The position numbers and the translations under genes are program-made. From contig JAOPXM010000233.1 in assembly GCA_025965125.1 (NCBI GenBank), positions 1-34,503 on the forward strand: a stretch of 34,503 bases of DNA, given 5' to 3'. Positions 15,389 through 24,716 of this stretch are shown here, piece by piece. Position 1 is the stretch's first letter. The number at the start of each line of letters is the position of its first letter. Below the pieces are notes generated by a model. It was given only the letters and a program-made list of their open reading frames with translations. It did not search any database and was not told the DNA's origin. This stretch comes from Nocardioides sp. GTDB taxonomy: Bacteria > Actinomycetota > Actinomycetes > Propionibacteriales > Nocardioidaceae.

Positions 15389-15394
15389 TAGGGT
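15389..15394 (+). promoter_or_regulatory. Leaderless-type -10 (TAGGGT) for the first GT2 gene
   Basis: TAGGGT is followed by 7 nt and GTG 15402, without a ribosome-binding site. It marks the left end of the glycan locus. Confidence 0.45.
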
Positions 15395-15401
15395 GTTCGC
15401 C

Positions 15402-16355
15402 GTGACCGACCAACCGTTCGACGACCGCCGCGTCGTCGCCGTCGCGGTCACGTTCAATCGGCTCGACCTGCTGCAGCGCCTCGTCGCCCGGCTGGACGAG
15501 GTGTCCGGGATCGCCGAGGTGCTCGTCATCGACAACGCCTCGAGTGACGGCACGGGAGAGTGGCTTGCCGGGCTCGACGACCGGGAGACGACAGACGACC
15601 GTCCCACGACACCCGTGCTGGGCAGGACCCTGGCCGAGAACCGCGGGGGCGCGGGCGGGTTCCACGACGGGCTGGCCTGGGCGCTCGAGCGCGGAGCCGA
15701 CCTGGTCTGGCTGATGGACGACGACGGGCTGCCCGAGCCCGACTGCCTCGACATCCTGCTGGCGCACAGCGCGGACCTCGACTTCTGGGGCCCCGTGGTG
15801 GTGGACGAGGCGAACCCGGACCGGCTGGTCTTCCCGATCCGGCTCCCCGGTGGCACCCGGGTCGTGCACCGGATGGATGACGTCGCGGACGCCGCAGTCG
15901 ACGGTCTGATCCGCGATGTCGTGATCCCGTTCAACGGCGTCCTGGTCACCCGCGAGCTGGTCGAGCGGATCGGGCTGCCACGCGAGGAGTTCTTCATCTG
16001 GGGCGACGACCACGAGTACCGCCTGCGGGCGGAGCGGGACGGCGGCCGGATCGCGACGGTGGTCGATGCCCGCGTCCGCCATCCCAGCGTGGGTGACCTG
16101 GGCACGCCGATGATGTTTCGCCGCACGACGTACAACCACACGCCCAGCGACCTCAAGCACTACTGCATGGCCCGCAACAACCTGCTCAACCTGCGCGACT
16201 ACCGCGGCTGGTCGCACGCCTTGATGTTCGTGGCCAAGACGCTCTGGTTCTACTCGTTCACGCGCCCCAGTGCGGGTCGGATCGTGCTGAGCGCACGGGC
16301 GATGTACGCCGGCCTGCGTGGCGACTTCACCGGCCACCGGAGGTACCTCGCTTGA
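15402..16355 (+). CDS. GT2 glycosyltransferase, GlfT1-like (galactofuranosyl type)
   Basis: GT-A fold glycosyltransferase of 317 residues, probably acting at the cytoplasmic face of the membrane. Motifs: VAVTFNRLDLLQRLV, LVIDNASSDGT, ENRGGAGGFHDGLAWALERG, the metal-binding WLMDDDG (DxD) and FFIWGDDHEYRLRAERDG near the active site. The arrangement, including GGAGGF and VFPIRLPGG, resembles mycobacterial GlfT1, which adds the first galactofuranose units onto the lipid-linked primer. Adjacent Glf would supply UDP-galactofuranose. GTG 15402 is set by the -10 spacing; GTG 15393 is the alternative. Its stop overlaps the next gene's TTG start. Confidence 0.82.
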   Translation: MTDQPFDDRRVVAVAVTFNRLDLLQRLVARLDEVSGIAEVLVIDNASSDGTGEWLAGLDDRETTDDRPTTPVLGRTLAENRGGAGGFHDGLAWALERGADLVWLMDDDGLPEPDCLDILLAHSADLDFWGPVVVDEANPDRLVFPIRLPGGTRVVHRMDDVADAAVDGLIRDVVIPFNGVLVTRELVERIGLPREEFFIWGDDHEYRLRAERDGGRIATVVDARVRHPSVGDLGTPMMFRRTTYNHTPSDLKHYCMARNNLLNLRDYRGWSHALMFVAKTLWFYSFTRPSAGRIVLSARAMYAGLRGDFTGHRRYLA

Positions 16356-17284
16356 GCGCGCACGAGTCTGGCTCCGAGACGGTCGCCGTGGTGGTGGTGA
16401 CCTACAACCGCGCCGACCTGCTGCCGCACATGCTCGACGGCCTCGCGGCCCAGACCCGGGCGGCGGAAGCGATCTTCGTGATCGACAACGCCAGCAGCGA
16501 CCACACCCGGGCAGTGCTCACCGAGCAGGTCGCGGCGGCGCGGCCCGGCCTGCCGCTGCACGTCACCCATACCGCAGAGAATCTCGGCGGGGCGGGCGGC
16601 TTCCACCTCGGGGTGCAGATGGCCGTCGCGGCCGGCTACGACCGGATCTGGCTGATGGACGACGACGTCGTGCCGGCCCCGGACTGCCTGGAGACACTCC
16701 TCGCCCAGGACGAGGACTGCCTGATGTCGGTTCGCGAGGACACCCAGGGCCGACTGGTCGAGAAGGCGGCGACGCGTTTCGACCTGCACAACCCTCTCGC
16801 GATCCGCCCCAAGAAGGCCACGGTCGAGAGCGACTACGGCAGCCGCGAGCAGATGCCCGAGCTGGTCGAGCTGCACAACGTCGCCTTCGAGGGGTTCATG
16901 CTTCGACGACGGGTGGTGGAGACCATCGGCCTGCCGGACCCGTCGTACTTCATCTTCTACGACGACGTCGACTATGCGGTGCGCGCTAGGCGGGCCGGCT
17001 TCCGGATCTGGGCGGTGCGGGACGCGGTGCTGGTCCGCCAGCTCGGCTTCGACCAGCAGCACGACCTCAGCGGCTGGAAGGGCTACTTCATGTATCGCAA
17101 CCTCTTCGTGGTGCACCTGCGCTACGGCGAGAACCCGCTGGTCCGGCTCAAGCCGTGGCTGGTGACCGCCGCCGTGGTGCTGCTGAGCCCGCTGCGCGGT
17201 GGCCGCGCGGAGGCGCGCAATGTGATCCGGGCCATGCGCGACGCGCGCGGAATGCGGAGGGTGCCGCCTCCATCCGTAGACTGA
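16352..17284 (+). CDS. GT2 glycosyltransferase, second GlfT1-like
   Basis: A 310-residue GT-A glycosyltransferase similar in layout to its upstream neighbour: VVVVTYNRADLLPHML, FVIDNASSDHT, ENLGGAGGFHLGVQMA, metal-binding WLMDDDVV and FIFYDDVDYAVRARRAG, followed by a C-terminal hydrophobic segment (LVTAAVVLLSPLRGG) that may touch the membrane. It starts at TTG 16352, sharing TTGA with the previous gene's stop, so the two are coupled. The end carries the -10 for glf. The donor is probably UDP-galactofuranose by context, but another sugar is possible. Confidence 0.78.
   Translation: MSAHESGSETVAVVVVTYNRADLLPHMLDGLAAQTRAAEAIFVIDNASSDHTRAVLTEQVAAARPGLPLHVTHTAENLGGAGGFHLGVQMAVAAGYDRIWLMDDDVVPAPDCLETLLAQDEDCLMSVREDTQGRLVEKAATRFDLHNPLAIRPKKATVESDYGSREQMPELVELHNVAFEGFMLRRRVVETIGLPDPSYFIFYDDVDYAVRARRAGFRIWAVRDAVLVRQLGFDQQHDLSGWKGYFMYRNLFVVHLRYGENPLVRLKPWLVTAAVVLLSPLRGGRAEARNVIRAMRDARGMRRVPPPSVD
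17277..17282 (+). promoter_or_regulatory. Leaderless-type -10 (TAGACT) for glf
   Basis: TAGACT overlaps the end of the upstream glycosyltransferase gene and lies 8 nt before GTG 17291; glf may therefore also have its own promoter. Confidence 0.35.
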
Positions 17285-18490
<1,206 letters not shown>

Positions 18491-18498
18491 CTGACGGG

Positions 18499-19620
18499 CT
18501 AGCGACCGGTCCCGCCGAACGTGGCTCGGGCGACGACGACCGGATGGTCCGTGATCCCTCGGGCCTTCGGGTCATCGAGGCGTTGGTATTCCGTGAACGT
18601 GATGCTGCTGGTGCCGAAGATCCAGTCGATACCCGCGGCCGGCGGCGGGGCGCAGCCGCCACCAGCGCTGCCGCCGTTGGCGGCCAGGATGTCGCCGCCA
18701 CCGGTCACCATGCAGAAGGCCTTGCTGCGTTCGTTGAAGTCACCCAGCAGGACAACCGGGTTGCCGGCGGATGACAGCTGCCGGACCATCGCGATCTCAC
18801 GGCGAGTTGCCTCGACACGGTGACCGGCGTTGTTGCCCCGGCGCGGGTTGCTGGTCGGGTTGTGGATGCTGATGGCGGACACGAGCTGGTTGCTCGTCCT
18901 GTTTCGCAACGTCACCCACGGCATCGGTGCGGGGTTCCCGTGGAAGTACGGGATCGTCCCGGTGCCGCCCGTGACGTATTCCCAGACGTCGTCGCGGTAG
19001 GCGATCGAGTCATGTCCGCGGGCACTGCCGGTGAAGACCGACCAGCCGGACGCGGAACGGTTGAAGGTGGCCTTCTGCGGCGGTTCGAACTCCTGGAGGC
19101 CGATCAGGTCGAGGTTCTGCGACTGCAGGATCGGAACCAGCCGGCTCATCCGGGAGGACCCGGAGCTGAAGCCCGGCTTGTTGCCGCCACGCGCGGTGTG
19201 GGAGTCGCCGAGCACGTTGACGGTCGCCACCCGGAACGTGGTGGCGGGAGTGGGCGGAATCTGCTTCAGCGTCCGGCCCTGGACCACGTCCTGGGGCTTT
19301 CGTGCCTGCCGCTGAGCGCGCTTCCGCTCCCGGCTCAGACCGCTGGAGGGCGTTGAGGTGGGCGCGTGGGTGGTGGGCTTGCCGGCATTCGTGTGCTGCG
19401 GTGCGTCGGGGGAGGGTTGGTCGGTGACACCGCTCAGGCTCCCCACGTCACGGGCGGAACCGGCGTGTTCGACGCCGCCCAGGACGGCGGGCCACCCCTG
19501 GGTTGCGACGGCTGCACCACCGGTGAGCACCACGGCGGTCGTGAGCAGGGCCGCACCGAGACGCCGCGGATGGCGTGGCAGCCTCCCGCGCGGCCGTGGG
19601 ACCCGCTTGTGCTTGCTCAC
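18499..19620 (-). CDS. Secreted endonuclease/exonuclease/phosphatase (EEP) family protein
   Basis: Exported metal-dependent phosphoesterase-fold protein, 373 residues. An N-terminal basic stretch and hydrophobic segment (LGAALLTTAVVLTGGAAVA) form a signal peptide or anchor, followed by a low-complexity Ser/Thr/Pro linker to about 110. EEP motifs: FRVATVNVLGDSH, DLIGLQEFE (metal Glu), HNPTSN, VVLLGDFNE (Asp and Asn) and GITDHPVVVA (catalytic His). The substrate could be nucleic acid, phospholipid or a phosphodiester in a glycan. GTG 19620 has GAGGAAAG upstream. A minus-strand TAGCCT (19705-19700) within a short palindrome may be its -10. Confidence 0.82.
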   Translation of the reverse strand: MSKHKRVPRPRGRLPRHPRRLGAALLTTAVVLTGGAAVATQGWPAVLGGVEHAGSARDVGSLSGVTDQPSPDAPQHTNAGKPTTHAPTSTPSSGLSRERKRAQRQARKPQDVVQGRTLKQIPPTPATTFRVATVNVLGDSHTARGGNKPGFSSGSSRMSRLVPILQSQNLDLIGLQEFEPPQKATFNRSASGWSVFTGSARGHDSIAYRDDVWEYVTGGTGTIPYFHGNPAPMPWVTLRNRTSNQLVSAISIHNPTSNPRRGNNAGHRVEATRREIAMVRQLSSAGNPVVLLGDFNERSKAFCMVTGGGDILAANGGSAGGGCAPPPAAGIDWIFGTSSITFTEYQRLDDPKARGITDHPVVVARATFGGTGR

Positions 19621-19842
19621 GCTGATGCTTTCCTCCCGCCAGCCGACTCGATGCAAAACGCCCAGTCTCGCTCGGCCGATTCGTACTGTTGCCCGGGTTA
19701 GGCTACCCGAGGCGGGTGGCGGGCGTCATACAGTCCGACTGGGTGCTTGAGGGTGCAGTTGCCTGCTTTTCGCGCGCTTCGCGCTCACGGTTAAGGTGTG
19801 CCGTCCCAGTGACTTTCCTTCTTGGTTATCGCGAGGTGCTTG
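19621..19842. promoter_or_regulatory. Divergent promoter region of EEP and PLD-like genes
   Basis: CGGGT-TAGGCT-ACCCG (19694-19709) is a small inverted repeat carrying a minus-strand TAGCCT hexamer. On the plus strand TACAGT at 19733-19738 is a candidate -10, giving a leader of about 100 nt for the PLD-like gene. The region is less GC-rich than its surroundings. Nothing else was recognised. Confidence 0.35.
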
Positions 19843-21216
19843 ATGCGTAGGTTGTCCTCCGCCGCGGCGTTGATGATGCTGCTGCTGCTGATGCCGGTCG
19901 GGTTCGTCCCTGCCCAGGCTGCGACGGCTGGCGGTGGTAGTGCCACCTTCAACACGCCCCGGCCCTACGGAGGGCGCAGCGCCAACTTCGCGATCGTCAA
20001 CCGTGTCGTGCGGGCGATCAACGGCGTCCCGAGGCACCAGAAGGGCAAGCCCCGGGAGGTCATCACCATTGCGACCTACCTGCTCGACCACACGCCGACC
20101 GTCACCGCGCTGGTGAATGCCTGTCGTCGCGGGGTCGAGGTGCGCGTGATCATCGACGAGGACATCATGAACCGGAACGCCCGGCGTCTGATCTCCACCC
20201 TGAACGGTGACAACGTCCCGGACCGCAACCATGACGGCAAGGCGGACCGCAAGCCGAGGGCGCGCCCGTGCAACCGCCCCCTCAAGAAGGACCGGGCCAC
20301 TACCTCCGCCGGTCGCGAGTCGGGGACCAGGAGCAACCGAACGATGAGCGCCCAGCGGACGATCCACAGCGTCGACGCTCCGCTCAACGACTCGATCACG
20401 TGGGGCCAGGACGGCAGCTACGTGAAGCGCTGCCACCCGAGCTGTCGCTCGAGGCACGGGAACATGCACATGAAGATCTACCTGTTCTCCCACACCGGCA
20501 AGCAACGAGACGTCGTGATGGTCAGCTCCTCCAACCTCAACCGGGGCGGCGCCTTCCTGGGGTGGAACGACATGTACGTCATGAACAACCGCCCGAAGAG
20601 CTACGCCGAGTACGTGAAGCTGCACCGCCTGATGACCAGGGGAACACTCGCGCCCAAGGACCGCATCGAGATCGCCGACGGGCCGTACACCACGCGCTTC
20701 TTCCCGATGCGGGACGCCGGCATCAACCGTGACCCGACTCTTTCGGATCTCAAGAAGATCAAGTGCAAGAGCGCTTTCGGACCGACCCGTATCAACATCT
20801 CGATGTTCTACTGGAAGGGGCGTCGCGGCAACTACCTCGCGGACAAGGTGCTCGGGCTGGCGCACGCCGGTTGTCAGGTCAGCATCGTCTACGGCGCTCC
20901 GTCGCGACAGATCGCAGCGCGGCTCCGCGCTGCGGCAGGACATGGGTTGATCAACCTCTACGACAGCCGGTGGGACTACAACGAAGACGGGTGGAGCGAG
21001 GTCCGCACCCACAGCAAATTCGTCCTCGTTCGGGGCAACTACGAGGGCAACCCGAAGAAGTGGGTCGTGATGACGGGTTCGCCGAACTGGGTGGCCGGCT
21101 CGCTCTCGAAGGGCGACGAGGTGACGCTGAACATCGAGCTGAAGTCGGCGTACACCGCCTACCTCCGGAACTGGGAGCGGATCCGGGCGCACTCGCGAAA
21201 GCTGCCGTACGGCTGA
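19843..21216 (+). CDS. Secreted phospholipase D-like protein with calcium-loop motif
   Basis: Exported PLD-superfamily protein, 457 residues, with a signal peptide (about 1-26, cleavage after AQA). Two PLD half-sites are visible: HMKIYLF (H209, K211) with VSSSNLNRGG, and HSKFVLVRG (H390, K392) with TGSPNW. The Asp of the classic HxKxxxxD is replaced at both sites. Between the strands of the first half lies DRNHDGKAD (127-135), a DxNxDGxxD calcium-binding loop as in thrombospondin type 3 or dockerin repeats. It may cleave or transfer a phosphodiester. ATG 19843 follows GCGAGGTG. Its stop overlaps the following sulfotransferase ATG by one base. Confidence 0.82.
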   Translation: MRRLSSAAALMMLLLLMPVGFVPAQAATAGGGSATFNTPRPYGGRSANFAIVNRVVRAINGVPRHQKGKPREVITIATYLLDHTPTVTALVNACRRGVEVRVIIDEDIMNRNARRLISTLNGDNVPDRNHDGKADRKPRARPCNRPLKKDRATTSAGRESGTRSNRTMSAQRTIHSVDAPLNDSITWGQDGSYVKRCHPSCRSRHGNMHMKIYLFSHTGKQRDVVMVSSSNLNRGGAFLGWNDMYVMNNRPKSYAEYVKLHRLMTRGTLAPKDRIEIADGPYTTRFFPMRDAGINRDPTLSDLKKIKCKSAFGPTRINISMFYWKGRRGNYLADKVLGLAHAGCQVSIVYGAPSRQIAARLRAAAGHGLINLYDSRWDYNEDGWSEVRTHSKFVLVRGNYEGNPKKWVVMTGSPNWVAGSLSKGDEVTLNIELKSAYTAYLRNWERIRAHSRKLPYG

Positions 21217-22418
21217 TGGCCGAGCTCTCGCGCGAACCGGAACGTCGTCGCCGCGTCTTCCTGCACATCGGCAGCCCGAAGACCGGGACGACCTTCCTGC
21301 AGCAGGTCCTGTGGTCCCAACGTGAGCTGGCGGCCGAGCAGGGCGTGCTCCTTCCGCTGAAGAGGTTCAACGACCACTACCAGGCGTCGCTGGACATCCG
21401 CGGGATGGCGACACCGAACTCCCCCCACGAGGCAGCCCAGGGGATGTGGACGCGGCTCGTCTCGGACGCAGCAGGTTGGCCCGGCACCGTGCTGGTCTCG
21501 CACGAGCTGTTCGCTGCGGCCGACGACGCCCAGGCTCGGCGCGCCATCACCTCCTTCGGGCCGGGGGTCGAGGTCCACGTGGTGCTGACGGTTCGCGACC
21601 TGCTGCGGCAGCTCAGTGCCGAGTGGCAGGAGCACGTCAAGCATCGCTCCACGATGCGCTTCGACGAGTTCGTCGCATCCGTGAAGAAGGACGCCCCCTC
21701 GAGGTCTGGGTGGTTCTGGCGGGTCCAGGACTACGTGCGTCTCGTGGACCGATGGGGAGCAGGACTGCCCCCCGCGCGCGTCCACGTCGTGACTGTTCCA
21801 CCGCCCGGCGCTCCGCCGACACTGCTGTGGAGTCGCTTCGCCGGCCTGCTGGGGCTCGATCCGGACTCCTTCGAGACGGCCGCGTCGCGAGCCAACACCT
21901 CTCTCGGCCGCGAGCAGGCCGAGATCCTGCGCCAGGTCAATGTGGCGCTGGACGGCAGGCTCGCCCTCCCGGGGCCGTATCCCGCCGTGGTCAAGGACGT
22001 GTTCGCGCACCAGGTGCTGGCCGGCCGGACCGGCAACAGGTTGGCGCTCGACGCGGCCGACACCCAGTTCGCCCTGGAGCAGTCCCGCGCGCTGGCCGAG
22101 GGCCTGGCCGCCGCAGGGGTTGACGTGGTCGGCTCACTCGACGAGCTGGTTCCCATCGAGGACGCGGCCACGGTCAGCGCCGCCGCCGGTGCCTACGAGC
22201 CGCCCGCCCCGGACGTCCTCCTGCAGGAGAGCCTGGCCGCGATGGCCGACCTGCTCGTGAAGCTGTCGGACGTCACCGAGCGCAACCGCGACGCGGTCCA
22301 ACGTGCCGACGTCCTGCATCGCGCTCCCGTGCGGGCCGCCCTGCTCGAGCTCGGTGAGCGGCACCCCAGCCTGCTGCGAGCGCGGGCGACGGTGCAGCGG
22401 CTTCGCGACCGCCGCTGA
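21216..22418 (+). CDS. Sulfotransferase-like protein A
   Basis: Predicted PAPS-dependent sulfotransferase, 400 residues. The 5'-phosphosulfate loop is LHIGSPKTGTTFLQQVLW (16-33); the 3'-phosphate site is LTVRDLLRQLSAEWQEH (124-140, R127 and S134). The C-terminal half contains ANTSLGREQAEILRQVNVAL, conserved in paralogs B and C of this locus but not in classical sulfotransferases, and a C-terminal helix (LLVKLSDVTERNRDAVQRAD). It is coupled to the secreted PLD-like gene (TGATG overlap). The acceptor is inferred to be the galactofuranan or its lipid precursor, on context only. Confidence 0.78.
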   Translation: MAELSREPERRRRVFLHIGSPKTGTTFLQQVLWSQRELAAEQGVLLPLKRFNDHYQASLDIRGMATPNSPHEAAQGMWTRLVSDAAGWPGTVLVSHELFAAADDAQARRAITSFGPGVEVHVVLTVRDLLRQLSAEWQEHVKHRSTMRFDEFVASVKKDAPSRSGWFWRVQDYVRLVDRWGAGLPPARVHVVTVPPPGAPPTLLWSRFAGLLGLDPDSFETAASRANTSLGREQAEILRQVNVALDGRLALPGPYPAVVKDVFAHQVLAGRTGNRLALDAADTQFALEQSRALAEGLAAAGVDVVGSLDELVPIEDAATVSAAAGAYEPPAPDVLLQESLAAMADLLVKLSDVTERNRDAVQRADVLHRAPVRAALLELGERHPSLLRARATVQRLRDRR

Positions 22419-22443
22419 GACAGGGGGCGCCGCACGCCCAGGT

Positions 22444-22475
22444 GTAACGTGCGTGACCAGTGGGCATGATGTGAC
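22444..22475 (+). promoter_or_regulatory. 9-bp-phased GTAAC/GTGAC repeats before the second EEP gene (MtrA-like site)
   Basis: GTAAC at 22444-22448, GTGAC at 22453-22457 and GTGAC at 22471-22475 lie 9 and 18 bp apart, in the same 9-bp phase as the sites before the second LCP gene and the amidase gene. The EEP start codon is at 22506. Confidence 0.45.
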
Positions 22476-22505
22476 CAGAGCGCACTGAGCCCCCCGGGAG
22501 GCAGC

Positions 22506-23471
22506 GTGTCCAGATCCGTGTCCTCGAGCGCCGCACGCACGGCCGTCCTGGTCGTGGTGCTCTCGATCGCATCCCTGGCAGCACCCGCGACGAGTGCGGC
22601 GCCGGACCGCACCGGTCGCTCCGGGGCTGCTGCCTCCTCGAGCGTGCGCATCGTGACCTACAACGTCGGCGCGAAGAACAGCCCGGCGCGCACGATGGAG
22701 GACCTGGCCAAGATCTTCTCGACGAACCCGGACATCGTCGCCTTGCAGGAGATGTCCAGCCCCGAGAAGCGGCGGTCGGTCGCGGAGCGGTACGTCGACT
22801 GCGAAGACTGCCGATGGGGCGCCTACATGCCGGGCCCGGCGGTGCCTGGCGAAACGCCCGTGCTCTTTCGCTCCGACCGCCTGAAGCTGCTGGACGCCCG
22901 CACCGTGCAGTTGACGGAACCGACGTACGTCGGACAGTGGGGGGCCGGGCCGGCCACGATCCGGGCGAAGTTCGTCACCTGGGTCAGGCTGCTCGACCTC
23001 AAGTCCGGCCGCATGGTCAACATCCTGAACAACCACACCGTCCCGAGCGTGCAGGACAAGTCCGGCAGGCCCAATCACCGGTCGCCGGCCCGCCTCAAGA
23101 TCTATCGCAAGCATCTCGCCGGGGTGAAGTCACTGGTCCGGACGTTCGTCGAGGAGCGCCGGGGCCTGGTCTTCGTGACCGGAGACCTCAACGTCAACTA
23201 CCGGCGCGACAAGGTGCTGTCTCCTCCGATGTTCCCCTACAGCAGCCTGGGGGAGGTGGGGCTCCGCGCGAGCTACGAGGCGCTGGGCGAGCCACCCATC
23301 GGCACGCACGTGCTGCGCTCAGGAAACAGCACGCGCCTCATCGACTACGTCTACTACCGGCCCGGTCGAACGGTGGAGGCCTACGAACAACGCGTCCTGA
23401 CCGGCTTCGCCTCCGATCACCGACCTCTCCTCGCCGAGTTCCAGGTGACGCGCCGGCCCGCCTCGGGCTAG
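22506..23471 (+). CDS. Secreted EEP family protein, second copy
   Basis: Exported metal-dependent phosphoesterase-fold protein, 321 residues. A signal peptide covers about 1-33 (TAVLVVVLSIASLAAPATSA). EEP motifs: VRIVTYNVGAKNS, DIVALQEMSSPEKR (metal Glu), ILNNHTVPS, VFVTGDLNVNYRRD (Asp/Asn) and the catalytic ASDHRPLLAEF. It is diverged from the other EEP protein of the locus and lacks its long linker. GTG 22506 follows CGGGAGG. A phosphodiester in nucleic acid, lipid or glycan is the likely target; export argues for an extracellular one. Confidence 0.82.
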   Translation: MSRSVSSSAARTAVLVVVLSIASLAAPATSAAPDRTGRSGAAASSSVRIVTYNVGAKNSPARTMEDLAKIFSTNPDIVALQEMSSPEKRRSVAERYVDCEDCRWGAYMPGPAVPGETPVLFRSDRLKLLDARTVQLTEPTYVGQWGAGPATIRAKFVTWVRLLDLKSGRMVNILNNHTVPSVQDKSGRPNHRSPARLKIYRKHLAGVKSLVRTFVEERRGLVFVTGDLNVNYRRDKVLSPPMFPYSSLGEVGLRASYEALGEPPIGTHVLRSGNSTRLIDYVYYRPGRTVEAYEQRVLTGFASDHRPLLAEFQVTRRPASG

Positions 23472-23564
23472 GACTGAGCCCTTGTATGGTGAGCCCTGAC
23501 CGAGTTGTGTCGAGGGGCAGGCAACATCGACCCAGCGGCGTTTGGGACGCGAAGCGAGGCATCG

Positions 23565-24713
23565 TTGGGCAGTGCGCCACGAAGAGTGGTCCTGCACGTC
23601 GGGACCCCCAAGAGCGGGACGACGTTCCTCCAGCGGGCCATGTGGCACCACCAGGCCATCCTGAAAGACCAGGGCTACCGCTGCGTGGGCAACCGCCCCA
23701 AGGACGCCTTCCTGGCGGCGATCGACGTGCGCCAGTCGCACGAGTTCTGGGGGTACACGGAGGCCAACATCAGCGGACGGTGGAGCGCCGTTTGCCGACA
23801 GGCCCGGGAGCACCCCGGCACGAGCATCATCAGCCACGAGGTCCTGGGAGCCGCCAGCGACGATCAGGTCGCGCGCGCCATGGCGGAGCTGGACGGGTTG
23901 GACGTGCATCTGGTGCTGACCGCCCGCGACCTCGCCCGACAGGTGACCTCGGAGTGGCAGGAGCGGATCAAGAACGGCAGCTCGCGTTCCTTCAGGAAGT
24001 TCGAACGCCGGCTGCGGCGCCAGATGCGCACCGGCGACTTCACCGCCGGCTTCTGGCGCAACCAGGACCCGGTGGGTGTGCTCGACCGCTGGGCCCGAGA
24101 CCTTCCCGCCTCCCACATCCATGTGGTGGTCGCTCCGCAGTCCGCTGCGGACCCGACGCTGCTGTGGAACCGGTTCGCCGACGCTGTGGGGTTCGACGCG
24201 AGCGGCCTGGATCCGAGCGTGTCCGGTGCGGCGGCGAACACGACGCTCGGCGTGGCCCAGATAGCGGTGCTCCGTCAGGTCAACGCAGCCTTGGCGCGTC
24301 GTATCAGGCAGCCGGAGTACAGCCGCCTGGTGAAGTCCCAGTTCGCAGAACAGCTCCTGGCCGCTCAGACCTCACCGCGCCCACAGTGCCCGCCCGGCCT
24401 CGCGGCGCGGTTGAGACGGCTCGCGGAGGAACGCAACGAGACGATCCGTCAGCGCGGCTACCTCGTCCATGGTGATCTCAGCGAGCTGCTGCCGGTCGAG
24501 TCGACGGTCGAGTACCAAGCCCCTGACGACGTCGATCGTCGCCAGGAACGTCTCGCGTACGGCGGTGCGCTCGCGGAGCTGCTGGTGCAACGCTCGGAAC
24601 AAGGGAGACGGCCGTCGCTCCCTGTCCCCCAGGAGGCAACTCCAGCCGGGGCACGCCTGCGTCGACTCGGCTACCTCGTCGAGTCGTGGCGGCGGGGCCG
24701 CCGTACCTCCTAG
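23565..24713 (+). CDS. Sulfotransferase-like protein B
   Basis: Paralog of A, 382 residues from TTG 23565. The 5'-phosphosulfate loop is LHVGTPKSGTTFLQRAMW and the 3'-phosphate site LTARDLARQVTSEWQER. The C-terminal signature NTTLGVAQIAVLRQVNAAL matches A and C. The start is uncertain: TTG 23505 and GTG 23586 are in frame; TTG 23565 has GCGAGG upstream and gives an N-terminus (MGSAPRRVVLHVG) of the same length as its paralogs. It ends 3 bp from the convergent LicD-methyltransferase gene. Sulfation of the locus glycan is inference. Confidence 0.75.
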   Translation: MGSAPRRVVLHVGTPKSGTTFLQRAMWHHQAILKDQGYRCVGNRPKDAFLAAIDVRQSHEFWGYTEANISGRWSAVCRQAREHPGTSIISHEVLGAASDDQVARAMAELDGLDVHLVLTARDLARQVTSEWQERIKNGSSRSFRKFERRLRRQMRTGDFTAGFWRNQDPVGVLDRWARDLPASHIHVVVAPQSAADPTLLWNRFADAVGFDASGLDPSVSGAAANTTLGVAQIAVLRQVNAALARRIRQPEYSRLVKSQFAEQLLAAQTSPRPQCPPGLAARLRRLAEERNETIRQRGYLVHGDLSELLPVESTVEYQAPDDVDRRQERLAYGGALAELLVQRSEQGRRPSLPVPQEATPAGARLRRLGYLVESWRRGRRTS

Positions 24714-24716
24714 GGC

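Noticed and set aside
14664-16337. 557-residue minus-strand open frame
   Set aside because: Antisense to the exonuclease, lipoprotein and GT2 genes; no motif; a codon-bias shadow.
18499-23471. EEP and PLD-like proteins as a toxin or anti-phage system
   Set aside because: All have signal peptides and lie among glycan genes; no immunity gene, sensor or toxin delivery domain is visible.
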